A stretch of DNA of 64,000 nt from Macrobrachium rosenbergii (taxonomy: Eukaryota > Arthropoda > Malacostraca > Decapoda > Palaemonidae). Position 1 is the first letter of the stretch. Each line of letters opens with the position of its first letter. Both the position numbers and the translations under genes were made by a program. The stretch lies in contig NC_089753.1 of assembly GCF_040412425.1 (NCBI RefSeq), forward strand, positions 37,465,913 through 37,529,912, given 5' to 3'. Positions 10,457 to 24,366 of the stretch are shown piece after piece. Under the pieces are notes generated by a model that was not told the DNA's origin, ran no database searches, and saw nothing but the letters and a program-made list of their open reading frames with translations.

Positions 10457-13400
10457 TTATAGCAGAAAAAAATGTTTTAACAGTTTATGTACCAAAAATA
10501 TTAGACAATTAATGAAAATACACAAAACTATATTTTAGCACAATGTTTATGATTATATACAAATACAGATCACACAGCAGTGTGTGAGATCCTTTATTTC
10601 ATTTCCTGTTGTTAATCATAAAAGAAAAATCAGAGAATACTGTTACTGGAGTATTTTCTTGCGGGTGACTATAACTTCCACTGAGTCACAGTATTTCTAA
10701 CATTCCCAAAAAATACATCCCTGATAAGTAGTTTAAATATGATCCAGATCTTAAACAGTTTAAATTTCACAGCAATGTGCTCAACTATAGAAAAAAGTGT
10801 ATAGAAAAATGCATACAAAAAATATTTTAAAGTATTACAAGCATTAATAATGAACTCAAATTTATAATTTTTGCAATAAACAATATAACTTCACAGTGAA
10901 GATATAAGCAGATGGTACAACCCATGGCTTTCCAAGTAAGATGATAAACAACAATTATCTAACAGTTCGTTAATTCAAGTTTTGGCAATAAAATATACAA
11001 AGCTTTCCAAGTACTTTACAATTTTCCAAGATAAACAATGACAGCCTTTAATTTAGAAGTATATTCTTCAGTACGAATTGGATTGTCTGTTGAAAAGTTG
11101 AAACCTGGTAAGGTAAAGTTAACTGGTGATAGAGTATGGAGGGGAAAACCAGTTGCTTGCCCAGCTGTTACCAAGCACTATCCTTCGGCATCAAGGACTA
11201 GCAGGGTGACTGAGGTGGGACTATGATAAAAGGCTCTCATTAATATACCTAGGAAGAATACAAATTACTTAAAAAATTTGTTTTTATGGAAATACAAACC
11301 ATTGCCTTTCATTAGAAGTCTCACCCCACAGGTGGGAATTAAGTCTCTTAACTGACTGGCAAGTTGAATCTCCGTCCTGAAATGTCACTTTTGCAGTCAC
11401 AAAAGTAAGTTAGAGAGTGATGACACTCTTAACCAGAGGCTGCAACTTGGATGTGGTTCCTGATGAATGTATTTCACATCCATACGAAAGTTTTGACAAA
11501 ATTAGTGCTTCATATAGTCTTATGTGTTGGATGATCTGCACCCCAAGATGTATGTGCCATCGCTTTTAAAATACTGAAAGAAATGTAAATATTAGCTTTT
11601 TTTTTTTAACAGACTTGAGGTAAGCAACTTCATTTTATGGTTTCTGGAAAATCCAGGTGTCCTCAAAGAAAAGTACTAAAATTCCAGCATCTTCACACTC
11701 TCAATGGAAAAGAAACCCATGGTGAAACCCAAAAATCAGAGTTTTTCTGGCAGAACTCTCAAGTGGATTTGTGGAAATGATGCTAGATGTCTATACCCCA
11801 TGCCCTAGAAAGTTATGTAGGTTATAAAACACATCACGAGGGGGTTCTTATTTATGTTCGTTATGACATTCCTGGTGACCTTTCAATTTAGCTGAGACAG
11901 TAGAAAATGCAGCTGTACAGATCGACTCTTCTTGTCAGTAAACTGCATGTTCCCACTGCCTCCATCCTCATGATAATCTGACTTCCTCAAACATTCCTAT
12001 TCCTAGGAGATAGGAATAGCAGGCATCCACTTTGGTGTGATGTTCTACTAAATGTTAAAGGCAATCTGTAACATTAATTACAGAGATGTACGGTTCCTTG
12101 AAAATGGAGAACCAAGACTTTCTTGTTCTGACAGGTACATTATCATGTACTGATTTTCTGTATTGAGCACAAACTCCATTCTTGACTTCAGCTGGAGAAA
12201 TCCAGATGACCATGCCCCTATTATCATCAGCAATAATAACATGCTTTTACAAAGATCACCAAAGGGGCTCCTTGAACTAAGCAAGCTGGCAGAAATTAGA
12301 AGAAATTATGCACTGATCTACTTACTGGAACATAACTACATACAGCTGATACTCACTCCAGTTCAAGATCCTCTGGTTTATTCTGATGATGACATCCATG
12401 GTGTTCTCCTCAACTCTAGATGTTGCATCAAGCCACAAAAAAGACACTAAGAAAATTAAAAGACCAAGTACAGAAGTAAATAAAATAATTTACAAGAAAC
12501 GTATGACTGCTCAATTTTGCTGTAAAATTAAATAATCTCCGACATGAGTCATGGTCATTCTTTTTTTTCCTTTGTAAATTACTGAACCCCACTATCTGCA
12601 AAGTGAAGGAAACTGAAGTAGCAGGAAAGCTTATGAAGACTCCTACAACCTCTCTTTTGTCGAGAGCGTTTGATGCTTCCTCCTGTAGCCAAGAATGGAC
12701 AGTGGTGCTGTCCAATGCTGGTGGTGACTCAAAAGTTTTCTTGCTTGATGAAGATTGCCTGCAAAGGGCCTTTAAACCTGCCCTGAACTTAAGTATTTTA
12801 CAATACTCTATAAGCTTAATAACAAGCATACTCCCAAACTATTCAATTACAGCTAGCTTGTTAAAATTCATACTTTTAATTTAGCATTCATAACTTGGAA
12901 GTGGTTACCTAGTACCTGGTTGTCAAACAGAGGCAAAGCCAATTAGATCTAAGAGAAAAGGCATAAATGATGCCGTAGATCAGATAGGAATTCAGTAGTT
13001 TAACCAGAACACTCAGTCCAATTTTTCTTCTAAAGTGAAAATCAGAAAAGTAGGCCAGCTAGGCAAGAAGGAAACTTTTAAAGCAATCATCAGGAAGCAG
13101 TGAGGTACATGAGTTAATAAGAGTCAGAACTTGGATACCTAACCATGAAAAGGAAAACTAAACTTAATTTCACGCATGATCACGAATTTGCAAAATGAAA
13201 TAATGATGGCCCACAAAAACCCTGCATTTGTACTGAATGACTTTATAAAATTGTGTGCATACATAATTAGCGAAGATCCTTACCTTAATGCCATATCAGA
13301 AGCAAACAACAGCATAAAATCTTGAAACTTCTATGATGACATTGGAGTCCACAAGTGACAACCAGTTAAACATATGCTAAAAGTTCTAAAAAAGGTTATA

Positions 13401-16243
13401 TAACCCATATAAAAGGACAAAAACATATTAATAAATAAGAATGACCATTAAATATTTTACCTTTTCTTATTTCAAATTATAAAACAGTTTCAAAGAGCCC
13501 TGAATCTGGTGCCACCTAAGCATGAGATTAAGTGTTGTAATTGACCTATGAAATAGGTTTTCCAGCAGCTTTAGTCTGATAGCACAGGACCTGTACAAAA
13601 TAAATTTTCATAAAAACTGTTAATTGACTGATTCTTTTTTGCCAGTAGTGGAAGTAAAAGAAAACACTTTTAACCAGAAAGAAGTTTACTGAAGTCAGAA
13701 TAATTCACTATAGTAATTGCCAACAATCAAATTTAACAATTAATCCTTATAACTAACTTTTGAGGTTCTGGAAAAGGCACTGCAAAAATTAACAAAATTT
13801 CTTATTTTTCATTTACCTTACAATTCTATGAAACTTATTTAGAATAAAACATCCATATTTTAATTTTTTTTAATAAGAGAAGCAGTGTGGAAAAAGGGAG
13901 AAGTAATCTGAAAGCAGATTCCTTATTGCAGGTTATGCTAATGCCTATTAATGCTCAAAATTTTCCCTTACTTACTGCTTTCTCTGAGTTCCAGATGTAC
14001 TGAATGCAATGAATTCAAGTCTGTCATTTGACAAAAAGCAAACTCAGTACTACAAAGGGAGTCTTGTAAAGCTATAATCATGAGATCTCACATAAATCAC
14101 AACAAATTAACAAAAATTACACCACATCATACAAACTGGAAAAGAAAAAAATCTCATTTCACATATTAGTGCAGATTACTCTTAGTGCAAAACATGGGAC
14201 TCCTCACTTCAGTTCTTATGGCAAAGAACATCAGATTCACTACTGAGTTAAGTAACAACAAATGCACAGTAATATTCAACAATATATCTGTAATTTTCTA
14301 CTTGTTAAGTAAATCAACAATACTACTAATAAATTTCAAATTTACTAAAACAACAAAACTACTTATACATTTCAAATTTACTAAAACAATATAACTACTA
14401 TTACACTTCAATACAACATAAAAATAAATATAAGTTGAACAAAACATTAAAATCTGATCATGTCTTATCCTTAATTTTGTTCCCAGTGATAATCTAATTA
14501 TCAATAAATGTAACACAATCTCCCTAACCATTATTAACAACCAAGGTGCGAGATACTATGAATGAAATTCAAATTCAACTTCAGTCTACTTTATCTCCAA
14601 CGATTAATTGAAAAGTACCATGAATCACAGAAATATCTGATTAAAACTGACTGTAAAAATTATACTTCAGCCTACATTACCATTTGCTATTAGCTGCAGG
14701 AGTTTGGAAGAACAACATGAAGGAAAAAGAACTTTACTAATTACATTTCAATATACTTTACCATTAATAGTAAAAACTACTTAAAACAAATACTCTACCA
14801 ATAAATATTACCTATATTAATTTAAATTCCAACAAAGAAACAAAATATGGAACCTGATTTTTGGCAATAAATATGAATCTGAGCAAATTTATTATTCAGT
14901 ACAGCATACACTCTACTCCTGGAAATGAAATGAGAATTACAACACAAATTAAAGATCATTAGAGATGACTGATGGGAGGAAGTGTAAAAGAAACTAGATA
15001 CAGTAAATGTTACAAATCAAATATCTATGAAGAACTTTATAGCTACTGAAATCAGGAGAATCATGAAAGACAAAAGCAATAGGATCTACTTACCCCAAGA
15101 AATTGTTTCACATCACTTCTAAAAAAAAAAAAAAAAAAAAAAACTGATAAGTGCTTCTGGACAGGATGATGACAGACACAAGTATACAATTACAGATATC
15201 ATAAAGAGCACTGATTACTAATTTCAAACACTTCAAGTGTCAAGGAAGCTGGCAATTACAACCATATTGCAAATTCTTCCCACATAAAGACTACAGTCAC
15301 AGTGTCTCATATGAGACCTCTCCACCAACTTAGCACTGTCATGTTAGAAATATGTTGAAATCTAAACAAATGAAGCCTGCAATGTAGACAACCATGCATA
15401 GAATAGCTGCAACAGGCATAAAACCACAAATTCTTCCATTACTCTCTCTGAAAACTAATTTTAAATCTAGTATTGCATTATCATAAAGACAATCATTTGT
15501 GCTAGCAGATTTTAACCTGTTAGTGACTACTACTAAAGAAACATCTCTAAAATACAAATAAGAATGAAGAATAATTCTAAATTACATAACATTCCGACTT
15601 TTAAACATATGAACACAATAGAATAAATAATATACTCAACATTCATAAACTATCCACACTCATAGGATTTGATAACAACATAAGTTGTAAATCAATAAGG
15701 TCAGTAGTAAAATGAGAAGCTGTCTAATCACTTAATATGACAAAACTTGTTAGAAAAATATGAAAGAGCAGTACAGGGCCAAGAACCCCACATACACTGC
15801 TCTTGTCATATTTTTACTTCAACATGTTTGATCAATTGTTGAAACTACAGTACAGGTCATTAGTTTTCTGCCAAAATATGAAAGTCAAGTGCAGACTACA
15901 GTAAAGTGCAAAACTTGGACAAACTTTTTGAGCTATGAAGGCTGCACATAGTTGGAGAAGCATTTTACCGAGTATTTAATTTCAGAAGTTCTAAAAAAGG
16001 TAACAGCATAATTCTACTAAACATTATACATTTTATGTAACATCTTTATACTAAAATATGACTAGAAAACTTACTTGTCTATACATACACTGCACAATTT
16101 TAAATGTTTTAAATACAGGAACTACCATCCACCATGGTGATGCAGTAACTCTCCTAGCTCTAAGCTAAATTCTGCCTTTAGCCTAGATGACAGACACAAT
16201 GAATAATGCACCAAATTCCTTTTCTAGAATTTATGAAAATACA

Positions 16244-16396
<153 letters not shown>

Positions 16397-18387
16397 AAAA
16401 CAGCACAACTATAACATACAAGTTAGAAACAGAGAAGGACATTGAATTTGGCACAATTATGAATGGTTAAGTTCACTGCATTTCAAACTTACTAGATACC
16501 TAACAGGAGAACATTTTTAGCAGTAATTTTCTATACCACACCCTTGCCTACGATGTGTTTACATTGTCAACAGAAAACTTTTCATTATATTTTAAAATAA
16601 ATACTTAAATACCAGGTATATAATCTATATTACATACTGTATACCAATCTAAATACACTACTACAAAAGCATGTAAGCTTGAAAGCATTAGTCTCTCGAT
16701 TCAAGATCCTGATTTTTCCTTAGAGAAAGCAGATAATAATAATCCATTCAGATAACCAGAGTGCCTCTAAATTCCTGATATAAAATGAAAATGAGGTGAC
16801 AGGTGTAGAGCAAAATGTTTAAAATGACCTTACCTTCTGTACTTCTCACAGTGACTAAGTTTACTTGAGATTAATCCTTTCTCAACCTTTTCCCTGTATC
16901 AACAGAACTAAATAGCCTGCTTATACTAAACACACAACCTTTGCAAGAGACTTTACTCAGAAACAGAAACACTGCATAATATGACCTACAATTCAACCAT
17001 CAATCAAATACAGTACTATATATGAAAGCATTTTCACCAACTTCCATTTAAATACCTCTTACACAAGACAGTGCAAAGTGTTCATAAAACCATCAGTACA
17101 AGGCACTACAAAGGGTAGAATTCTGCTATGAAAAAATGAGGACAAGTTACATCTGGAAATTTAATAGATCATCACCAAAAGGTATCACTAATGTTAAAAT
17201 ATATGTCAAGTTCTGCTTATGGCCTCTTATATTTAGTGAAGACGGTAAATCCTGTACCAAAGTAACTGGGCCTTGTCATTGCCATTTCTACATCAAGACC
17301 CTGTCTCACAAGTAGTTTTGGATAAAGTTTTCATAAAAATAATCCAGATTAATAAAAAATTTAAATATTCTTCCCTTTCTTGCACATACCCACATTTTTC
17401 ATTATAATTCTGACAAAAGGGAAATTGTTTTACATAAAAATTTAATTTCTACTCAAGACTGGCAAGTTTGTTACTCCTATTAGGTGAGAACTCACTGCTC
17501 AATAAAATGTGTTTAAACGAGGACACAATTTATAACAATTTATCTTATCTACCATAAAAACTTACACTGCTCTTAACAGCATGCCTAGGAGCCTAAATTC
17601 AAGTTACAATGTGTAACAATGACATTCATAAGTAATAATGGCAGTTCTCAGTCTGTCTTCTGCCATTCACTTAAGATGGCTAATGAGGGATGCAATTTAG
17701 TGTCCAATATACATATTTTTTTTATGAACAATCATGAAATTATAACTAATGACAATCTAGTTCATCACATTTTCCTTAGTACAATTGTATTTATTAACCT
17801 GTTGTCAAAAGGGCCACAATAACAACCTTTACATTAATATCTTGAGTACCCAATACCTTGGGCCCAAAAATTATGAATTATCTTTGGTGATATTATTAAA
17901 ATAAATATAGATAATCTAATTAATACTGTTAATTATAAGCTCAACTGCTTCTGCAATTCAGTCAAAGTTATCTTAATTAAATCTCACTTCAGTACATCCA
18001 ATTCTAAGTATACCTTATCAGTATTTGACAGGTTTTCCAGTCAATTATAATTATCCCTTAATAGCCTATTTAGAATGTTAAATCAACATACTGAAAAAAT
18101 CTAGAGAGCCTGTAAAAATTAATTTCTGTTTATGACACTGCATGAAAGATTAAAGATAACAGAATCCTTCTGTGTCAACTATATCATCAGAAATTCAACA
18201 GCAAGGAGAAAATCTGATCCATCATTGCAATCAATTCACTCCTGTCATTCAAAACCATTGGTAAATTTCTTACTTGTAAAAACAAGGGCAACATTTCATG
18301 CATAGACAAGTACAGTATCACTTTTAATTACATGAAAGCATACAACTTATGGAGTACTCCACTTTTTATACACCATAGCCTCTTGCT

Positions 18388-18477
18388 TTAGAGGGATGGT
18401 GTACTGGGGTCATCACGAGTCATTTCATCTTTGATGCACGCTTTGAAACCTTCCCATCCTTCTCTAGGCAGCTGTGT
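18388..18477 (-). CDS. MICU3: MICU3-like protein, alternative terminal exon B
   Basis: The acceptor is CTACTTCCAG and the exon begins in phase 0, so it can be joined to the AAG donor at 24209 exactly as exon A can. It encodes 29 residues, TQLPREGWEGFKACIKDEM followed by an acidic/Ser-Pro tail DDPSTPSL, then TAA. The EGW..FK.C.K.EM pattern is shared with exon A (18712-18785), so the two are duplicated exons with diverged ends. In MICU3 proteins this position holds the short C-terminal helix after the last EF-hand (human ...TFKSCLKKEL). Use of exon B would need exon A to be skipped. Confidence 0.8.
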   Translation of the reverse strand, partial: TQLPREGWEGFKACIKDEMTRDDPSTPSL

Positions 18478-18711
18478 CTGGAAGTAGTGGTTAAGTTATA
18501 TCCATTATTCCAGATACTAAATTAAGTTTTCTAATAATGTTTACAAAGCAGACCAAAAATAACTTATAGATAAAAGGATTGCATTAATTACAATAAAAAC
18601 CGTATGTTTGGTTCTTAGTACTTTTCACATTTTCAAAGGTAATTTTTGACATTACTGCTTTACCACTTTTAAGAAAACAGCAAGATTTAAAATCAAAATG
18701 AAAAATGTTAC

Positions 18712-18785
18712 CTTTACACAACTGCTTTCATTTCACTCTTGACGCACTGCTTGAAGGCATCCCATCCTTCACTACGTGATGTGTG
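18712..18785 (-). CDS. MICU3: MICU3-like protein, alternative terminal exon A
   Basis: The acceptor is TTTCCCTGCAG; phase 0 after the EF-hand exon. It encodes 23 residues, HTSRSEGWDAFKQCVKSEM then KAVV, and TAA at 18716-18714. Immediately after the stop comes AG/GTAACA, a good donor, so the exon can be internal: if included, the protein ends here and the rest of the message (including exon B) becomes untranslated; if skipped, exon B supplies the C-terminus. It is related in sequence to exon B. Confidence 0.85.
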
Positions 18786-19199
18786 CTGCAGGGAAATTTG
18801 AAGAATCCAGAAGGTTGAAATATATTATTCACTGAGGTAAGCATATTTGCTTTCTGAAGAAACATGAATACCATTCAAGCTTCAAAAGCCCATGCAAATT
18901 AATGCTACTCACTCACTCATTCAAACAGCTATATAGAGAAAATACTGTATACAGATATTAGTACAAAATGGGAACTGCAAACTCAACTAGAGGCAACATA
19001 CAGATACGTGAAAATACCTTACTTGTGTCTTGTCATACTGAAATCTTACAAACAATTTATTACTAAGCAAAATTTGGCTTATACAGTATGTGAGATAAGT
19101 AAACTTGAAGCAGGTTCTTCATAGTGATGGAAAATATTATTCTTAACTCTAGTACCCAAGGTAGATTCCCATCCCACAGGCAACGTCATTCTGTCACTT

Positions 19200-20660
19200 C
19201 CTAACTTACAGCACTGTATCTCCTCCCTCTCTTCTTAATTTTCTTGCAAATTTTATATCCTGCTAAATCCAATTTGACCTCAAAATTTCTATAATTGAGG
19301 TGAATCCTTGTCTCTGTAATTCCCACTATTTGAGGCATCTCAGCTGCCATCAAGGATCTAATTAAGTCTATTCTGTTTCTCACAAATTGAGAACTGACAC
19401 AGAGTAACTTATCTACACTGTTTTTTACCCTCCAAGTCTTGATTAGTTTCCCTTTGGGAACCTAGGAATGAGGTTTTAAGGTTCCCATTTTTTATGCATC
19501 TTGGACTTGGGACAATGGAAGGTTCTCTAACAAGATAAAGAGTTCCATGGCTAGAGATGCTTCAAAGATTTACTATGGGTGTATCAGTTATTTTAACCTG
19601 AGGGGCTAGTGTTGAAATCTTTTAGTTCCACTTTCCATTTGTTGGATCTAGCTTGATTAATTCTTACGGTAAAGAGATTCCTCAAGTTTATGTTATGTAT
19701 ACCTTTGAGTACCCTGAATGTTTGTGACACTTTAATGCTTTTCTAGACAAAGTATTCTGAGTCATATTCTATTTTCTTCCTTCATGGTACCAAGAACCAA
19801 ACAGCATACTGTAAGTGGCATCAAACAAGTACATTATTTAAAGTTGGTATTTTCTCCCTTTTCCTAGAGTAAATTGATGTTTAATGCATCATAGTGTTTT
19901 CTGGATTTTCTTTTCAATTTTTATACACTACTTAGAAGGTTGTAAGTCATAGTGATAATAACTAGGTTTTTTCCTTGATGACAACTCACCTTGCCAAGTA
20001 GATTATTGCTGGTATTCTTGTTTCTATAAAATATGTGCATGACTTTGCATATATGCATCTAGTTTGAATAGATCTGCAATTTTACTGACCATTCACCTAT
20101 TTTCTCCAATCTCCCTGTAACTGCTGAATTGTAGTATTATTGTCAGTAATAATGCCCATTTTTGTTACAGCAAATATGCTATTTTTTTGACCTCAGAAAA
20201 TTAGCTTATTTTGCTTGTCACCCTTAAATCTAAGTCATTTATGTAGATAGTCATGGCAATGAATATGAAACCAAGAACCAGTCACACCAAATATGTTTTG
20301 ATAATAAGAATACCCCATTGATGAGTACTCTGTTTTCTATTATTTAATCAGTCTTCTATCCAGTCTCTTACCTCATCTGTGGCACCTGTACTTTTTACTT
20401 TTGCCATTAATCTTTTGCATGACACCTTGTCACATGCTTTCTGGAAATGTAGATGAGAATATGCATCTTGCTCTATTTTATCATATGTACTAAAAAAGAA
20501 GTCTAACAGGTTGGTTAAGCATGAGACTCCATTACAAAATTAATGTTGGCTACCTATAATTAGATTTCTATCTTCATTCTCAGTGTCTCATTCTGATATA
20601 TTCCCAAAAGTCCAGCTGATAGGCCTGTAGTTCCCTGGATCATCCTTAGAACTCTTCTTA
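19200..20660 (-). pseudogene. LINE relic, RT and endonuclease fragments
   Basis: The minus strand from about 20655 down to 20190 encodes a degraded non-LTR reverse transcriptase: DDPGNYRPIS, GVSCLTNLLDFF, a FQKAFDKV-like HFQKACDKV segment, then KRLMAKVKSTGA and RVLINGV, with several stops. Weaker remains continue to about 19440. At 19383-19201 the strand carries NRIDLIRSLMAAEMPQIVGI followed by TETRI and LAGYKI, the N-terminal part of a LINE endonuclease. The endonuclease should precede the RT, so the order is permuted: probably pieces of two copies. Confidence 0.7.
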
Positions 20661-20932
20661 AATAACATTTTTTCTGTTTTCCAAGAATACTTTTTAAATG
20701 TCACAGAAGTTAGGAACAGTTTCTTTGGCTTCCATCTGGACCTCAAAACATGTTTTGGTTACATATACCAAAATAATTTTATTTTATCAGCATATTGTTA
20801 GGAAATTAACACATTCCATTACAGTGTCCAAGTCATTCACTTTGCTTCTTTATCATGTATGTTATGATTTCATACCAGTTTTCATCAAAAGAAGAATGTA
20901 TAAGGATGAGCACCAAGCATAATTTTTTATTT

Positions 20933-20934
<2 letters not shown>

Positions 20935-21020
<86 letters not shown>
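20935..21020. repeat. (AG)n microsatellite
   Basis: 86 bp of near-pure AG dinucleotides. Confidence 0.98.
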
Positions 21021-21023
<3 letters not shown>

Positions 21024-21328
21024 AAAATTGCACAGCTATAACCCACAAGTCTGACACAAAAGCTTATGGTTATGAGTTAAGTTTTAGGTTTTAGGTAATG
21101 TCACAACTTGGTTAGCCTGAATTTTACGTAACCAAATTTTGAGTCTGTTACTAGGTTCCTTAATATTAATAAATGGAAAATTACTGTGATTTCTATTCAC
21201 ACAAGTTGGATTTATCCTTATTAGATATAAAAAAAAATTATATATAATACTTCTCTGGGTTATGGCTGTTAACTTATAACACAAATTCTTTTCATTCAAA
21301 CAATGATAAATATATTTCAATATATACC

Positions 21329-21331
<3 letters not shown>

Positions 21332-21419
<88 letters not shown>

Positions 21420-21440
21420 TATATAATATATATATATATA
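21332..21440. repeat. (AT)n microsatellite
   Basis: Almost pure TA repeat with one short interruption near 21417-21425. Confidence 0.97.
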
Positions 21441-21926
21441 AATTCAAACCTTATAATGACATGCAAAAGTAATTAGGAACAATATTTTTCAAATCCATTA
21501 TTATAAATTGTAACAAGATTATGAAAGATAACTGAAGTTGTATATTTCATAAATTACTATACACCAAATAATGCTTCCACATGTTCAGTGATGAACGTAT
21601 AACTGGCAAGTCAAAAACAACATTTCTTGCATTTGATATTGCTCTCATTATTCTGAAACAGCACTAAAATCATTCACAGCCATAAGAGGTGGATACTATA
21701 TCTAATACAGTAAGGCCTAATTACTAATAACAGATTTGGAATGCAAATCTGCAACATGAGCAATGATCCCCAATTATGAAGATGGGTCCTTTCATCATTT
21801 CATTAGTTCTAAAGGAAAACCATTTCTAAGAGGTGAATGTGCCCTTCAGGATACTGCGGGACTAAGATGATACCCAAAGTCACCTTCAATTACTTCATAA
21901 CTAACACCCATCTAAGTTAGTTGTGC

Positions 21927-22076
21927 GTAAATACCCACTAAAATGAAATATGCACCTCAACCAAAATTCCCAATATGAAATATTTATCTGCATTAAGATG
22001 TCTAAATACCTACCAAAATGAAATATGCACCTTAACCAGAATTACCAATATGAAATATTTATCTGCATTAGCAAGT
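21927..22076. repeat. 75-bp tandem duplication
   Basis: Two adjacent copies of a 75-bp unit containing AAATGAAATATGCACC and AATATGAAATATTTATCTGC, with few differences. Non-coding, in a MICU3 intron. Confidence 0.8.
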
Positions 22077-22243
22077 AAAAATGACAAATTTATTAAATTA
22101 CACATGGTGTAATAATCTGTCGTAGCTACTCTGCAACACTTCAAAGACTGGATAACAGATATAGCACATTCATCCAGAAAAAAACTGATTACTATTTTGG
22201 AAACTTGCATGGAAATCAGTCCTTTAACAAAACACAGAGTATA

Positions 22244-24016
22244 CAGTTGTCCCTCAAAATTTATGGGTTTTAAATTTGTGGATTTAATTGCTTGCAAATT
22301 GTAAATGATAATTGAATGGAGTATTTTTATCTTTTTGGTCATTTGCCTTGAATTAAGTGTTTAATAGACCATAAATGCATTAAATACTCATATATAACTT
22401 ATTTTACCATTAAAATGCAATTGTAATAAGTCAAAACTTGCGAAAAGTCACACTTACTCTTAAAAACTGCATACTAACTTAAATACTTACACTGCTTTAT
22501 GAAAAATTGTTAACTTTTTAAAAAATTACAGTTTGCAAAAGGACAGTGGATCTGTGCACTTTGCTAGGGGATGCCAGCATCTTTGTCTCGGCTCCAAGCC
22601 TCCCTCACACGTTTTCTTGCAAAGTGATCTGCACCGTAATTTTTACAGCTCATATCTTGAGCACATGCAGCTGTAATATCTTCAATTAACTCATGACCCA
22701 AAAGCACAAAGCTCCTAGTGCTGCTAGAGGTACTACAAGACGCAAAAGAAAGTGATGACCCAGCAGGAAAAGATTAAAATGTCAGATTTTCTACATACTG
22801 TGGACGCATATGCTACAGATACCTGCCATTAAGGCAGCAACATGTAAATTGTGCAGTACATACATAAGGAAAAGTCAATCCATACCAGCAGATGCAAAAA
22901 CACTGCATTATGTGCAAAAACCTTCTATCCCTTGTGGAAACTGTTACATTTCTGTGGGTCCACATAGTGTCAATAACTTCAAAGTATTTACCGTGGGGTC
23001 CATCAAAGAAATAATGAAAGAAATTGTAACTATGGCAAAGAGGGTAAGTGGGGAAGGGTTTCAAGATATGGATCTTGGGGAAATTCAAGATGTAACTGAC
23101 ACCACGCCAGCCGAGTTAACGAAAAGTGATTTGATGGAACTAATACAAACAGTTGCTATAGCATATGAAGAAGAGGCAGTGCCGAAAAATGTGGGATTCC
23201 ATCAATTCACTACTCTCATGGACTATGCTTTTATTTTACTGGCCTGCTGATGGCACATGCCTTGCAAGTGAAGGAAATGGCAGTAGCAAATGCACCATAT
23301 AAGTATTCATTTTTAAAGAAATGATAAGGTAAAAAAGTCAAGCAGATATCACAACATATCACCCAATGGTCAAACCAACAATCCTTGTTTCTCATTCCAC
23401 CTACTCTTACCTCTTCCACCCCTGACACCATAGAAGCTCTGAGACAATCATTCTTCCTCCTCCTCCTCATTCAAAACATATTATCGAAGAAGGTAAAGAT
23501 CCTGACAGTCAACCTCCACTTATAGATATGCAATAAGTATAAGGCAAGAACTGCATCAGTATTTGTGTTGCATCATCATCATCATCATTGTTCAAGATCA
23601 TCGTGCCACCGTGTCAAAGACTTGAGTGGAAGTGAATACATCTTGGCACATCCTTACATATGTAAAATGTGAATGGTATTTCTAAAATTACATTAATCCA
23701 TTTTAATGGAATGGTTTATAAATTTAACAACTTATATACAGTATAAACTCTAATGATATAATATACTCTCTCTCTCTCTTTAACCTTATACAGTACTGTA
23801 TTGTTGATACTGTGCTGTTCTCTAAAAGGTGTGCACACTACTGTACTATACTGTATTGTACATAATCTGTTAAATAATTAACGGTTTGTGTTAAATATAT
23901 GTAAAGTTTATGGTCAACAGCAGAATAACATTTGGGAGCATATGAGTTATTTATGGGTGGTTTATTTTTGTAGGGGGCTGTACCCGCTAACCCCTGCAAA
24001 TTTCCAGGGACAACTG
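22244..24016 (+). mobile_element. Tigger/pogo-type DNA transposon, degraded
   Basis: A 1773-bp element with inverted ends CAGTTGTCCCT and AGGGACAACTG, flanked by TA on both sides (22242-22243 and 24017-24018). Plus strand 22990-23250 encodes the C-terminal part of a Tigger-type transposase: IKEIMKEIVTMAKRVSGEGF, QDMDLGEIQDVTDTTPAEL, then an acidic EEEAVP region, as in TIGD1-like proteins. The DDE catalytic domain is missing and the frame is closed at both sides, so it is inactive. It sits in the MICU3 intron, 192 bp from the EF-hand exon. Confidence 0.85.
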
Positions 24017-24208
24017 TACTTCAAATTCCTACTCAACTGAACCTGTCAGTTTACACAGGTAACTGAAAAAGTTCTCTATGCCATAAGGAATAAAAAAAAA
24101 AACCCACACTGTAATACAAAATGTCTTTAAAACAGAGGAAACCACAGCTGGAACAAACAACATGCTGTACACAGAACACATAAAAATCAAGAACATCAAA
24201 AGGCATAC

Positions 24209-24366
24209 CTTAAACCCTCTATGTAGACGATCTCTCATGATAGCAATAAATTCTTTGTAACTCAGTTGGCCATCACCATCATCATCAAATATTTTGAAGA
24301 CAGTGTCAACAATGTGTGGACTCAATTCAGCACCTGTGCAGATTTTGACTGCTCGATGAAATTCCT
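24209..24366 (-). CDS. MICU3: MICU3-like protein, C-terminal EF-hand exon
   Basis: The exon encodes the second EF-hand of a mitochondrial intermembrane-space regulator of the calcium uniporter. It begins with [20 protein letters not shown] and continues VFKIF, then the canonical calcium loop [12 protein letters not shown] with acidic residues at positions 1, 3, 5 and 12, then [14 protein letters not shown]. The LHRGF ending is characteristic of MICU3 (human KDRLHRGF). The acceptor is TTATTTCCAG; the donor is AAG/GTATGC. It enters in phase 1 (two bases complete the codon) and leaves in phase 0. The longer open frame upstream to 24517 is intron. Confidence 0.95.

Larger units (their letters stand above)
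18786..24208 (-). other. MICU3 intron before the terminal exons
   Basis: A 5.4-kb intron bearing a LINE relic (19.2-20.66 kb), an AG array, an AT array, a 75-bp tandem duplication and a Tigger-like element that ends only 192 bases before the next exon. No host exon is seen. Confidence 0.7.

Noticed and set aside
11038..11226. A 62-codon plus-strand open frame between the two genes
   Set aside because: No similarity recognised, no splice context and no upstream signal; not supported as a gene.
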